Assembly (NCBI GenBank): GCA_013339765.2
Contig: CM023449.1
Location: 120,284,957-120,348,956, forward strand
Length of the DNA stretch: 64,000 nt
Direction: 5' to 3'
Source: Haemaphysalis longicornis
Lineage: Eukaryota > Arthropoda > Arachnida > Ixodida > Ixodidae
This document shows positions 45,200-55,689 of this stretch, one piece after another. Under the pieces are notes generated by a model. It ran no database searches. It saw only the letters and a program-made list of their open reading frames with translations, and had not been told where the DNA came from. Position 1 is the first letter of the stretch. Every line of letters begins with the position of its first letter. The position numbers were made by a program, and so were the translations under genes.

Positions 45200-48100
45200 A
45201 TTGCTCGCAAAGACACCAGTGATAAATCAAATCTTTTCGTTTTTGTAATATAGTTGCACTAGCGGCAAAGCCGCTTGCAAGTTGCGGTGCTGACAAGATA
45301 AACTAGCCGCTATGCGAAATACACATCCCTAGGCCTAAGTATCAGCTGGTGCGTGGCACGATATTTATGCAGTACTTGGGGTGCAACAAAAGTCATTCCC
45401 TACAGTAATAGCGAATCGGTGTGTCCTCAATTGCCTAAAGGAGCCATGAAGAGAAAATACAACGTCCTGTAATTTGAAAAAACTAGGATTCAGTATCTCA
45501 CTCAGCTCCATTACATCCACAAAAGATGTTTTTTTTTAACGAAACAAAAGCAAGAAGTATTTAAAAACTTTCAAAATTTGCGCCACAGCGACGTGTTATG
45601 AGCAAGAATGACGTCATACGGGCCAACAATAAAACAAGATTTTCAGTGCGTTAGCTCACGTTAGCATTCAAGTGATGCTGTCAAATGGAACAAGAGGCCC
45701 CATTACAGACGTCCAGTCATGTGTCCTTGCGACAGGTCACTTAGGCGGCCGCCAATCGCACAAACAAGGTTTCGTGAAGTCATAGAAAAGTTGCGGAAAA
45801 TTGGCGAGGGGGTCGCGACTGTTTCACATGTTTTCTTTAATATCTCCGTTATTTGTTCGAAGATTGCGATGATATTGGTCTCATTGTTATCGGGACTAAC
45901 CAGTCTTTGTATTTGTAAACCCAACTTGTATTTTGTCTTCATGGCTCCTTTGAGCTGTGTGACATGCATGGCCGGTGTAATAATCAGAAATATATTTCCC
46001 CCTGTTCTCGCTGCAAAGACGTCGTTGTTACAGCAAATGTGTCTTAACTACCTCTGTCAGACCACCTAAATGATTGTTGAGGGCAATATTTCTGCCTCTA
46101 GCAATTGGTTAGCGGTTCTTGAGGGTTACGAATTAACGAGTGTTTCTTTTTGCCTCTGCATAGCTAAGAGTTAGCTGCTAATAAAAAACAAGATCGGCGA
46201 TGCAGGCAGCTAAACAATCACAGTTGCCTAAAATTACCCCGCGCGACTTCTGTCGTTTTTTTAGAAATAATTTTCGAAGACACCTAAGCAGTTTTAATTC
46301 CTGTGACAGCAAAATAACTATTGAGCAATGTTACGTCACTAAATGCTCCTTCAAGATTTACATTGTAAACAATGTTTTCGAGTTTTGCGGGGGGGGGGGG
46401 GGGGCTGGAGGGGGGGGTTACCTGCAGTTTAGTGGCGTGTACGGACACATTAGGCTACTCGTCTCCCAGCCGCCGTTGTTATAGATTCGAAATGCCCCAA
46501 AGCGGTAAGTCGTGCACTGTCGCCTAGGGACAACTGGGACTGCTACGCTATAGGGTGAGGCGGAAATAGTTTGCTGTGTCAGCATGCAATAACGATTGAG
46601 TATTGCGACTTGTACGAAATGAAAAATACGTTGCCAAGCACTGGCACCTCTACGGGTATACGCTAAGGACGTTGTTTAGACGAACGTTAGGTGCGCTTGG
46701 ATAAGCCCAATGGCGTATCAAGCAATGCCAAAATTATTGTGCGTCATGCTGCGTCTGCCTTTAATTTTGTTATTCCTGAAAGCGTAACTCTAGGTTGATT
46801 TTGAGCACAATAATGCGAAAGCGTTGTGCAGTATACCTCTGCAGTTATCTGCCCGGTGGCGCAGCGAAATGGCGCTTTCTCATACATTTCCCTGGTACAG
46901 AAGCAGGACTCTAGAGGACGTGTTTTTACATGAGAGGACCATTTATTGCTTTAGGAAAACGCAATGTATACAAAATACAGGTTTTGCAAAAGGTATTTTA
47001 ATTAAAACCAAACGCGAAAAATAATGTAGTGGTCTCATTTTGGCTTAGAAAGTTGATTAGGTTTCTAATGCAGTAGGTTTCTCGGCTCATTCAGTGATTT
47101 TTAGTAACTGGGAGCCGTCCGCCATCAGCGGTGCTTAACATGCAAGTGTCGGCGGAAACGAGTCATCACCCGATATGACAACCGGATCAATATTACGTCA
47201 TTGAAATAAGGAGACGAAGTACAAAAGTCACTATGGGCTCTCAAAAACAAAAACAAGGCTTGGGTTCTGAGCAGAAATAAACGAAAATGCATCCCTGTTA
47301 GTAATTAAACGCTGTTTTAATTAAAACGCTCCAATTAAAACTTAAACGCTGCAAGAATATTTGCAAACCAGTTTTCCAACTGGCTGCGCCCGCTAGTAAC
47401 CGCAACCTCATATTAGCCAAAGATGGTTTGGGCCATGCCGAGAAGCGTAAGAAAAACATACAACTCTTTAGTGCCACCATGGTTGATGTAATAAGAAAGA
47501 AAAATCACTGTACGCCCACCGCCTCGCTCCAACTAATCAGCATTCTCAGGCGCAGGCTTTCCTGGAGCCCTCTTAAGCGACACAACGTAGATGACCTCTG
47601 CCTTTCTGATGCTGCCGCTTTTGAAAGCAGTTCATGCTGGACTCCCTCCTTCAGCTCATTTGTAGTGGTTCTAGAGTATAGACGGTGCATGCAGCAGCAG
47701 AGATTCAAAACGCTGGCTCGCCAAGGAAAGAAAGATATCGGGTTATGCATATTCGGCACAAAACGTAAATTTCCTCTAGCCTTAGTGTACAAATAGCACC
47801 AGAATTTTTAAAAGGACTCACACCAGCGCGTTGCCCAGAACCTGAAGAATACATAGTTCGCACATTTCTTGGCGTCGTGTTTGTGGTTCTTTCCTAATCG
47901 ACCCTCTTGCGTTACACCCAATGAAGTCATAGAAAGTTTTCCCTTGTTCCATCCCTTTGTTGTCTTCTGTATATTGAGATCTGTTCCTCGTCCACTTTCA
48001 AACATTTAATTGTTATCGTCAGATGTCATTACCCAGCAGTTTCCAATCCTTGTCGATAACAAAGTTTCTAAGCAATTTTATGGCAATTGATTTTTCAATG

Positions 48101-50111
48101 AGAATCGTGGTCTTGTTTGTACCTGTCTTCTATCTGGAGTAGATGTGTACCCTGCTCTTGACAAGGGCTCTACAGATTTTCCCCGCAGCTCTTCGATTGG
48201 CACGATGTGGTTTCACCAGTATTTTGTTCACGGCAACCCGAAATGCTGGCCACCTACACAAAATATTTTCCATCAGTAAGAAAGGAGTTTTCAAGAAGGG
48301 GTCGGCTTGGCATTCCATCTTGGAACTGAGAAATCACTGTTGTCGCAAGTGCTCGTAAGCTCGTAACCGTTAGAAAGAGGGATGTGACCCTGTCATGACA
48401 TTTGAGGTCTTCCTTGTTAAAAAAATTCCCATGGCTGCAATATGCTAGTTCTCATGCACCTGCTTGAAGAGACTATTTATAAACAACGCTCATAGGCTTT
48501 TTAAGGCACACTCTTTGAAAACACCGATGTTACAAATCATTGGGACATTTGAACGTCTTCTCTGTAATCATATTTCACTTCACCGTGGCCGGCCCAGGCT
48601 AGCATTATTGTTTACGGTTCATAATAGGCCCCAGAGAAACCTATATTGTATAGAGGAGGGAAAATGGTCTGTGAAAACAGGAAAATATGGAGAAACACAG
48701 AAATATGTAAGTGTCAAGAACGAAGGAGCAAAACCGCAAAGTAAAACTGTGAATATTGAATAAAAGAAGGCAGAGCTTCAAATAATTTAACTGCGCTTCT
48801 AATCTTTAGCAAAAGCAAGCTGCGAACAAGTGGTGCATCTATGCACTAACCAGGACACGTTTTTTTTTAATGTGCGATTGATCATACTTTCTTGTCAATT
48901 GGCTGAATGAAACTTGCAAGGACTACAGTTTTATTCTAGCGTAAGAACGTGAGGCTTTCCTGTCCCCTCTCGAAGTCAATTTATGTACAGAAGATGGTAA
49001 TTTCGCCATTTTGCAACTTTAATGTGTACCAAGTAATTAGGAAAACTCGAAAAAAGAAAGGGTAACGATAGAGCGGCTGCAGCCGGTAATTGTCTTACCG
49101 GTTGTTTCCCTATAGTTTTTGAGGAAACATGTGTCACGTGACAGCGCAGAGATAGGTTGTCAGGAAGAAGGTGTATTTACAAAAGACACCGTAGTCACCA
49201 AGACAGAGGCGGGTTGGTGGCGCCTACCTATTCTAGACGTAGCTCGGACTTCGTCTGCCTTCCCTTCATTCCGTTGGTCATCGACCAGCGTCTTTCCACA
49301 GGAGCACATACCCAGATAGGGAGAGATTGTTCACAAGGATATGCGGTTATGCTCCATGTAAGTTTCTCGGAAGGCTGGCCGATGTCTGTTACACAACTTC
49401 CCCCGCCGCAGAAGCACCGTCCCGGTGCCTGTTAGGAAGGAGGAGCAGTAGTAGGTAGATCCCGTCGGTGGTGCGGCTTGCGGCGGCTTACGCGAACAAG
49501 CTGAGGTCCTGAGTGCCCAGATGAGGTCAGAGGCAACATAGGCACAATATTATGAATGGCGCTTTTTGCCATAAAAAGTAGTGTATTTCCATACTTTACG
49601 CTGAATATTTTGACGGTATGAAAAGCTATGGTAGTGGGCTTTGAAAAATATCACTGAAAATTTGAAACATTTCCTGACCAATTCAAGCGGAAACTGAACA
49701 CAGCCTAAGAAAAAAAGAAAAAGAAGCACTGACGATTACTATACCCCTAATGGGAAATGTATGCGCTGCGCGAACTGCAGTCTTCTCGGTTTCGGTGCAT
49801 ATCCGCTGCGTGATCATCATCATTTTCAAGTGATCGTGTGATCATCGGACCCACGGCAGCGCGTGCTACTGTGCCGCTATTTCGCAGCTCGTCGCCCCCC
49901 GACTATCATGTGGTAGCAGATCGTGTTTGAACCTCACGCGAAAATATCAGGTAGGTGGATGAGCGGCGAAAGTGAGAGGGGTAGGGCATTCCTCCGTGGC
50001 GATGCATGACAAAAATGTGAGGTAGAGGCCATGAGAGCGATGGCGCCATAGCAGCGCGTGCTGCCCTCGCACTTTTGCCAGCCACTCCTCTCCTCTTTCT
50101 TTATGCCTTAG
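45200..50111. other. About 4.9 kb with no recognised gene
   Basis: It contains a 16-G run at 46389-46404 and an 8-G run at 46410-46417. Frames of 116 (45719-46069), 122 (47428-47796) and 99 (48464-48763) residues show no known domain. No repeat ends were identified. Confidence 0.55.
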
Positions 50112-50268
50112 GATGAATTGATTGTAGGCTTTAAAGCGCAAACGTAATGCACGCGATGACGCGTACAGCAGTGCAGGGCTCTGAATTAATTTTGACCAGG
50201 ATCTTTAACGTGCGCCAAAATCTCCTACACACGGGCGTTTTTGCGTCTTGCCTCCATCAGAAAAGCGC
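50112..50268 (-). mobile_element. Ruka-like tick SINE fragment
   Basis: In reverse orientation it shows TTTCTGATGGAGGCAAGACG, CAAAAACGCCCGTGTG, GGCGCACGTTAAAGATC and a short CAATCAATTC tail at 50112-50126. It lacks the tRNA-like head and has an internal deletion after AAAGATC relative to the copy at 58233-58472. Confidence 0.8.
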
Positions 50269-50421
50269 CTTTCTGCCTTCTGTGCCGCATTTACTCACTC
50301 CGTTACGCGGATATCGATGCCGCCACCGCCAAACCCAGATGACGTCTCAATAAGCGCTCAGCGACCCCGAACACGACGGCGCACTTTTTAAAGGTGCACA
50401 ATGATTCATTCATTTATTTTT

Positions 50422-50817
50422 TAAGTGCGAATGCACTTCTTAAGCGAGCCGGAATCGTCCGCCGCCGTCGTCCGCATAGCAACAGCTGCGGGTGCGCGCG
50501 CTCCTCGTCTTCCTCCTCGTCTTCCCTAGCAACGGGGGGAGATGGGCGCGCGCTACTCTCCTCCTCCTCTCTCCGCTCAGTGACTGCGGGTGTTGGGCGC
50601 CTCCTCTCCACTTCGGGCGGGAGAGCTCTCGCTCGCGTAGCGGGCGCTCCGCATTCCGACGCGTGAGGGCGCTCGTGTAGCCCTCGCCGTAACGGCGGGC
50701 GCTACTCTCTTCCTCCTCGCTCCGCTCAGTGACTGCGGGTGTTGGGCGCCTCCTCTCCAATCCAAGATCACGATATCCACCGTAATCGCGCAATCAACAA
50801 CCGTGCATTCGCACTTA
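50422..50817. mobile_element. GC-rich MITE with palindromic ends, copy 1
   Basis: TAAGTGCGAATGCAC (50422-50436) is exactly inverted at 50803-50817. The interior is GC-rich and contains a direct duplication: the block with CTCAGTGACTGCGGGTGTTG occurs near 50575-50605 and again near 50726-50756. No protein is encoded; Arg/Glu-rich frames here are compositional. A related element lies at 56936-57719. Confidence 0.7.
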
Positions 50818-51309
50818 CACACTCTCCCCCTCGGGGAAGTGCGAGGGAATTTTTTATTTCCAGGTACTGTTGGCCGATTGGGCCGTTACAGGGGTGGGGC
50901 AGAAATCTGACATAACAACCGTCATGTCAAGCATAAAGAAGAATGTATAGCCGATACAAAAAAATTAGCGCCAATCCACATGTGAACGTGGTTGGAAAGC
51001 AAAGCGGTAACGGCACCCACAACGATTACCCATGCGACGTCACTTGAATTCACTCAAGTCGCTCTACAAATATTGAAACCAAAGAGAAGTGAAATGCACT
51101 TAACCACACCCTCTATTACTTCAACGAGATATTCTTGGTAAGGTTAAATTATTGTATGATGCATGAACGGTGGTTGGTTGAGTTGTATTGGCGTAGCACA
51201 TGAGTAGAAACTCTTTTTTAAAAAATTAAAGCTCGAACCCGGTGTTAGACTATCTCACTTCTCCGTGTCTGCCGTCGCGGACGAAGGCCACGAGATTGGC
51301 GCCAGACTC
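50818..51309. other. No gene recognised; possible LINE 3' end
   Basis: In the minus-strand sense the sequence GGCCCAATCGGCCAACAGTA followed by GGAAATAAA (about 50850-50890) looks like the polyadenylation end of a LINE, possibly of the CR1-like element upstream. This is weak. Confidence 0.35.
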
Positions 51310-52905
51310 AGAGGAGGAGAAAAAGGAGGAGCAGGAGCACGAAGAGGAAGAAATACTTGTATTAAGATTTCTGAACGGCCAAGAGTGCAGCCCAGGGGAG
51401 TGGTTCCTTCTTCACTGTAGCCTATATTCAATCCGCGCCGCCTGTGCTCTGTCCACCAGCTGAAGCTGGGTAGGCAAAGAGGGGCTGGACAGCGGCATCT
51501 CCCATTGCTATTATTCGGTATTTGAAGGAAAGAGAGGAGCGTCCTCAGGGCTACATTCGCACACCCCGATTATGTCGCACAGTGCTCCTACCCCAAAGCA
51601 AAATTTACATTCAGCGTCGTAGCAATTCGGGTGCATTAAGGGAACACGCGTCGGGTGTGGGAAGGAGCCGTATTGTATGAGCCGTAGGGCAGGTTTTGTT
51701 CTTTGGAAAGGTAAGGTAGGAAGGCGATAATGCTGGGCTACGTCCCTGAACGAGACAAGCGGGTGACTGTCCTCGTGACACGTGCAGCTCTGTAGCGTGG
51801 GGGGGGGGAGTAAAAGGGCAGGCTAGGTAAGCGTATTCTTTACCCTCCATGAACTCGTAGCGGGTGTCCAGATGAGCTGAATGGAACCATTTGGGAAGTA
51901 GTTTTTTAGCACGCGGAGTGCAGGTCAGGACACCAAATCCGACTGGTAATTCCGGTAGGCTTGTTTGGAATCGGTGATTACCTTGCGAACCCTTGGTTGA
52001 GTATGAGCCAAGACGATGGCTGCCTTTTCTGCTGCTATCGTGTCTTCAGTCTTGAGTAAAGACACAAGCAAGGTTGGTTCTGAAGGTAGGCATGATGATG
52101 GCGTACTGCTGCCCTCGATGTTGGTAGGCGTCTGTGTAGATAACTGCATGATCCCCACCGAGGGTGATGTTGAGCGCTTGATCCCGAACTTGTCGGCGAC
52201 CTTCGTCGTGTGAGCGGTTCGTAATTTTGTGCAAAGGGAGCACCTTATGTTTTGTGGCTAAACGTCCAGGAGTACATCAAGCGGAGTGACATCCTGTGTA
52301 GCCCAGCCAATCTGGGGAAGCATGCGGCGACCCGCCGAAGTTCTGCTCATTTAGAGCTTCTGGGTAGAAAGATGGCCCTCTAGCATCTCTTCCACCATGT
52401 TGTAGAGCCACGTGCTAAGCAGCCTGTTTGTGGAAGCTCTCTGGGGAAGACCAATGGCTTGCTAAGCCGCCTTTGTAATATTTATATAAAGCATCTTTAT
52501 GCCCTCTTGTCGAGAAGAAGACAAGGGGGGTTGACGTAAGTGATTCTTGAGAGGACAAGCGCTTGAACTAATCGAAAGGTATCGAATTCCTTGAGGCCTC
52601 GCTTCTTGGTGGCAACTCGCCTGATCATGTGTATGATTTTATTGATACAGTTTGAGGCGCTTCAAGGATATGCCACTCGTGGTGTTGGCCTGCAGATGAA
52701 GGTGCAGGATCTTGATGCTGGGGCTTGGACTGATGGCCTGGCCATCAAGGAGTATTTGAATATGTTCCTTGAGGTGTCGTTTGGCGTGAGGCCGGATGAC
52801 AAGGAGCTGAGTGTTTTTACGTGAGCACTGGAAGCCACAGGCTTTAGCACATTGGCGTACTAGAAGTGAGACGACATGGATTGGTGCGAGCTTACTTTAA
52901 TCCCT
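51310..52905 (-). pseudogene. I-group LINE fragment: RT end and RNase H, heavily decayed
   Basis: Reading minus from about 52905, motifs LLVIRPHAKRHLKEHIQILL and GQAISPS (RT C-terminus) are followed after several stops by an RNase H. That domain has HAVIYTDAYQH, AAEKAAIVLAH and VITDSKQAYRN, with acidic Asp, Glu and Asp retained. Further down, frames retain PTAHTIRLLPTPDACSLN from the C-terminal region. The 3' end is an (AGG/TCC)-rich tail at about 51310-51355. Many stops and frameshifts indicate an old copy. The window-end fragment at 63440-64000 shows the same RT segment (RTHAKRHIKEHIHILLDGQ), so both belong to one subfamily. Confidence 0.75.
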
Positions 52906-52929
52906 CTCGCGCCATTGGCAGTTGGAATC

Positions 52930-54801
52930 TCATTTAATGAGGGTAGTAGGAATGTATTTGTTTTTAAGGTTAAGCATTGTAGTCTTAAAAAGTTCCCAGT
53001 TAGCGTTGACACTTCGAGTTGGGTAGGTAATTCTGAAGTTATCTAAGAACTTGGTGAGTTCGTGATTAATGGCGTTAAAATTTTCTCTGTTGTAATCTGT
53101 GATTACCTTCTCTATAGGTGATTTTTTTTGCAGCCGGGAAGAGATGCAGATATGGATTAGTTTGTGGTCACTAAGACCAGGGAGCGTGTCGATTGTTTTT
53201 ATGTCGTTAGGGCACAAAAAAAATAGCAGGAGATCTAGGATATTATTTTTCCTGGTAGGGCAGGTTATGGCCTGGTGAAGATTAAAATCAGGTATAGTGT
53301 TTAAAACTTGATGCTCTTTGGACGGCGACACTGCAAGCAACGACCACCTGATTGCTGGATAGTTGAAGTCTCCGAATAAAAATATGGGTGCATTAGGAAT
53401 TTTATTGGTAACTGTAAGCAGGGATTGATGAAGTAGGTCGCAAAATCGGGGTTTATGTCCGGTGGCCTATATCAGGCGCCGAAAACAAATTTAGAGGCTG
53501 CGTTTCAGACAAGTGCCCAGGTTAACTCTATTTTGACGTCAGGGAATTTAAATGAAGATGCCAGGGTATTTGTAATGGCTATCAGCACGCCATCTCTTGT
53601 CTTGCTTTCTCGATCCCGGCGAAAAATTGTGAAATTCAAACTGGAGGGCAACACTTCCGTATCTATGATGTGTTCATGCAACCATGTTTCAGTTAGTATG
53701 ACTACTTCAGCACAAATATCATTTATGAAGCTGTAAAGTTCACCGCGTTTAGAAATTATGCTTCGTATGTTAGTGAATGCGATGTTTATGTTTAGAAATG
53801 CCACAGGGCGGATACGCGTGTCACACGAGGCTGAATGATTCCAAACATATCATGTGCTGCCAACGGTGGTGGCTTGTGATAATGAGTTCTTATCCAATAT
53901 AATGATGGGTGAGTTTTCGAGTTCCGTAATGCTATCACTTTTCGCGTCATAGAAATAGGTCTTGTTTCCAACAATCAGCTTGTCCACCCTCAGCTTAAAT
54001 GCAATCTTTTTTGGCCGAACGAATTTTAACAACTTAGCACACGCAAGGCGAGTGGCGGCAGCAAAGTCTTCCCTTCCGGCGAAAGTCGTTTCTTTAAGCT
54101 TGTTTCCGCAGCCTAAGATTTGTTCTCTTGTTTTAAAATGAGCAAGCTTCATCACGATTGGTCGTTTTTTGTCCGGGGCAAATTTTCCGATCCAATGTTC
54201 ACGTTCAATTGCACTTGGTTTGAGCGTAATATCGAGTTGGGTGGTGCAAATTTTAGGAAGTTAAGCTCGGATACTTCTCATGATTATTTTACAGAGTCGT
54301 CAACACCGAAGAAGAGAAGGTTGTTACGGCGTAGTCGATTACTACGTCGGTGTTAGCGGCTTTTGATGTTTCTATTTCACGCTTGATTTTGATGGCGTCT
54401 TCGGGTACGGCATTCGGTGAGGGTTTAATTTGGACTGTTTCCAGCGCTACAATTCGGTTTGTTAATGTTTAGAGAACTGTTTCATGGTTATTTTGTACTG
54501 CCTTGAGCTGGTTAATATCTTTACGAATGGTTAGGACGGTTTCATCGAGCTTCTGGATAGCGTCAAATAGGGCTTCTGTCTGAGCTTTTGTTGGGCCGGG
54601 GTTTAGTTTCACATCACCGGACAGCAATAACATCAACTGTGACAGCAATTGTAGGGTGCACACATTGTAACACGCACATAGGAAGTTGCGCAATTTGAAG
54701 TCGTAGCGGCACGACACCGCGACAAGGAAGAAGTTGCTGGTTGAGTATTGTTTAGTATGTGTAAGGTAACCCACCTGGAAGGTGAGGAGCGGCGTAAACA
54801 C
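52930..54801 (-). pseudogene. CR1-like LINE protein: 2A-like leader, coiled coil, RRM-like domain, APE endonuclease
   Basis: The frame from MFTPLLTFQV (54801) has a hydrophobic stretch, then LLLSGDVKLNPGP at residues 58-70 and a heptad-like segment (ALFDAIQKLDETVLTIRKDI). A TAA near 54469 is followed in frame by TLTNRIVALETVQ. A second frame (about 54200-53850) gives KKRPIVMKLAHFKTREQIL and FKLRVDKLIVGNKTYFYD, typical of the ORF1 nucleic-acid-binding domain of CR1/L2 elements. The endonuclease frame begins ITNIRSIISKRGEL-like and continues with VVILTETWLHE, DGVLIAIT, then LDLLLFFLCPND and LPGLSDHKLIH. The RT is absent. Stops and frameshifts make it non-functional. The 2A-like element is discussed in Part 2. 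Confidence 0.75.
54592..54627 (-). other. 2A-like ribosome-skipping motif in a LINE frame
   Basis: Translation gives LLSGDVKLNPGP. The 2A consensus core is D-(V/I)-E-x-N-P-G-P, so only the Glu differs (Lys here). Skipping would occur between the last Gly and Pro, separating a hydrophobic leader of about 69 residues from the rest. 2A-like sequences are known in CR1/L2-type and other APE-type LINEs. Whether this copy ever worked is unknown; the Lys may be a decay mutation. Confidence 0.68.
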
Positions 54802-54830
54802 CCACCTGGAAGGTGAGGAGCGGCGTAAAC
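54769..54830. repeat. 31-bp perfect tandem duplication
   Basis: ACCCACCTGGAAGGTGAGGA plus 11 bases (54769-54799) is repeated exactly at 54800-54830. Each copy contains an in-sense minus-strand ATG context (MFTPLLTFQVG). A third, partial copy lies about 300 bases away at 55109-55150. Confidence 0.9.
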
Positions 54831-55143
54831 ATACTGCGCAAGCTGGTGTCGGGCGCCAAACTGTTAGTGATGTTCCAAAGATTAAGTGGGCCCGACTGGC
54901 CCCACGTGATTGATGACGTCGACGATGGGAAGCGTTGCCAGGCGTAGTTGCAGGCGCAGGGTGGTGTCGGCGGGCTAGTCATCAGTAACAGAATCCGTCG
55001 TTGATACCGACAGCTAGTTGGCGCTAATGGCACGGGTAGGCCACCGGTGGTTATGAAGCGTAGTCGCCCAGGGCAGCGGTGTGAGCAACCCAACAGGCCA
55101 CGACCTAGAATGTGAGGAGCGGCGTAAACATACTGTGGAAACC

Positions 55144-55680
55144 GGTGTCTGGCCCTGGAAACTTACAAGCAAACTTCGACAGGTACTAGCACAATCGCCC
55201 GCTCTTCCACCGTTTTGTCGAGCCCGTTCGCAGGAAAGTGCTTCCGTTCAAGCCACTTGCGGGCATCAATTCGTTAGGCTCTACTCGGCCCATGCTAGCA
55301 TGAAATGTGACGTTCTGTTTCGGCAGCTTTTTGACAAGAAGAGCTGGACCTACAGCTACCTTCTGGCTGAGCTGAACACAAAGGAAGCCCTGCTCATTGA
55401 CCAGGTGTTAGAGCAAGCCGAAAGTGATGCAAGCTGATCAAGGAGCTGGACCTTCGCCTTGTTTACGCAATGAACACCCATGTGCACGGCCGACCACATC
55501 ACTGGCTCTGGCAAGCTGAAAGAGATTTTGGAGGGCTGTCGCTGTCTCATCTCTGCTGCATCCAAGGCACAGAACGACAAGCCCCTCAGCCTAGGAGACA
55601 CCCTTGGAGTTGGCTCCGTCAAGCTCGAAGCCAGGGCCACTCCTGGCCACACGAATGGTTGTATGACCTATGTGTGGCAA
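55144..55680 (+). pseudogene. ETHE1: Processed pseudogene of ETHE1 (persulfide dioxygenase)
   Basis: The frame contains MKCDVLFRQLFDKKSWTYSY, LLAELNTKEALLIDQVLEQ, then after a frameshift LIKELDLRLVYAMNTHVH, and after another ADHITGSGKLKEILEGCR, LEARATPGHTNGCMTYVW. These match mitochondrial ETHE1, a metallo-beta-lactamase-fold iron enzyme that oxidises glutathione persulfide to sulfite. A one-base deletion near 55431 and a one-base insertion near 55487 interrupt it; the second falls inside the metal-binding H-x-H-x-D-H motif. The copy lacks introns across several domains and stops about two thirds of the way through the protein. It is a 3'-truncated retrocopy lying between two opposite-strand CR1-like pieces. 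The upstream part (55144-55299) may include the targeting peptide, but its start is uncertain. Confidence 0.85.
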
Positions 55681-55689
55681 TGCGCAGAG

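Larger units (their letters stand above)
52910..55105 (-). mobile_element. CR1-like LINE with 5' UTR monomers, 2A-like motif, ORF1-like domain and endonuclease
   Basis: The order on the minus strand is a 5' region containing repeats of a GTTTACGCCGCTCCTCA block, an open frame with a 2A-like motif, and a coiled-coil segment. Next come an ORF1/RRM-like domain and an APE endonuclease, which stops at the junction with the I-group fragment at about 52905. The RT is missing, either deleted or separated by the neighbouring insertion. This is the 5' half of a CR1/L2-type element. Confidence 0.75.
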
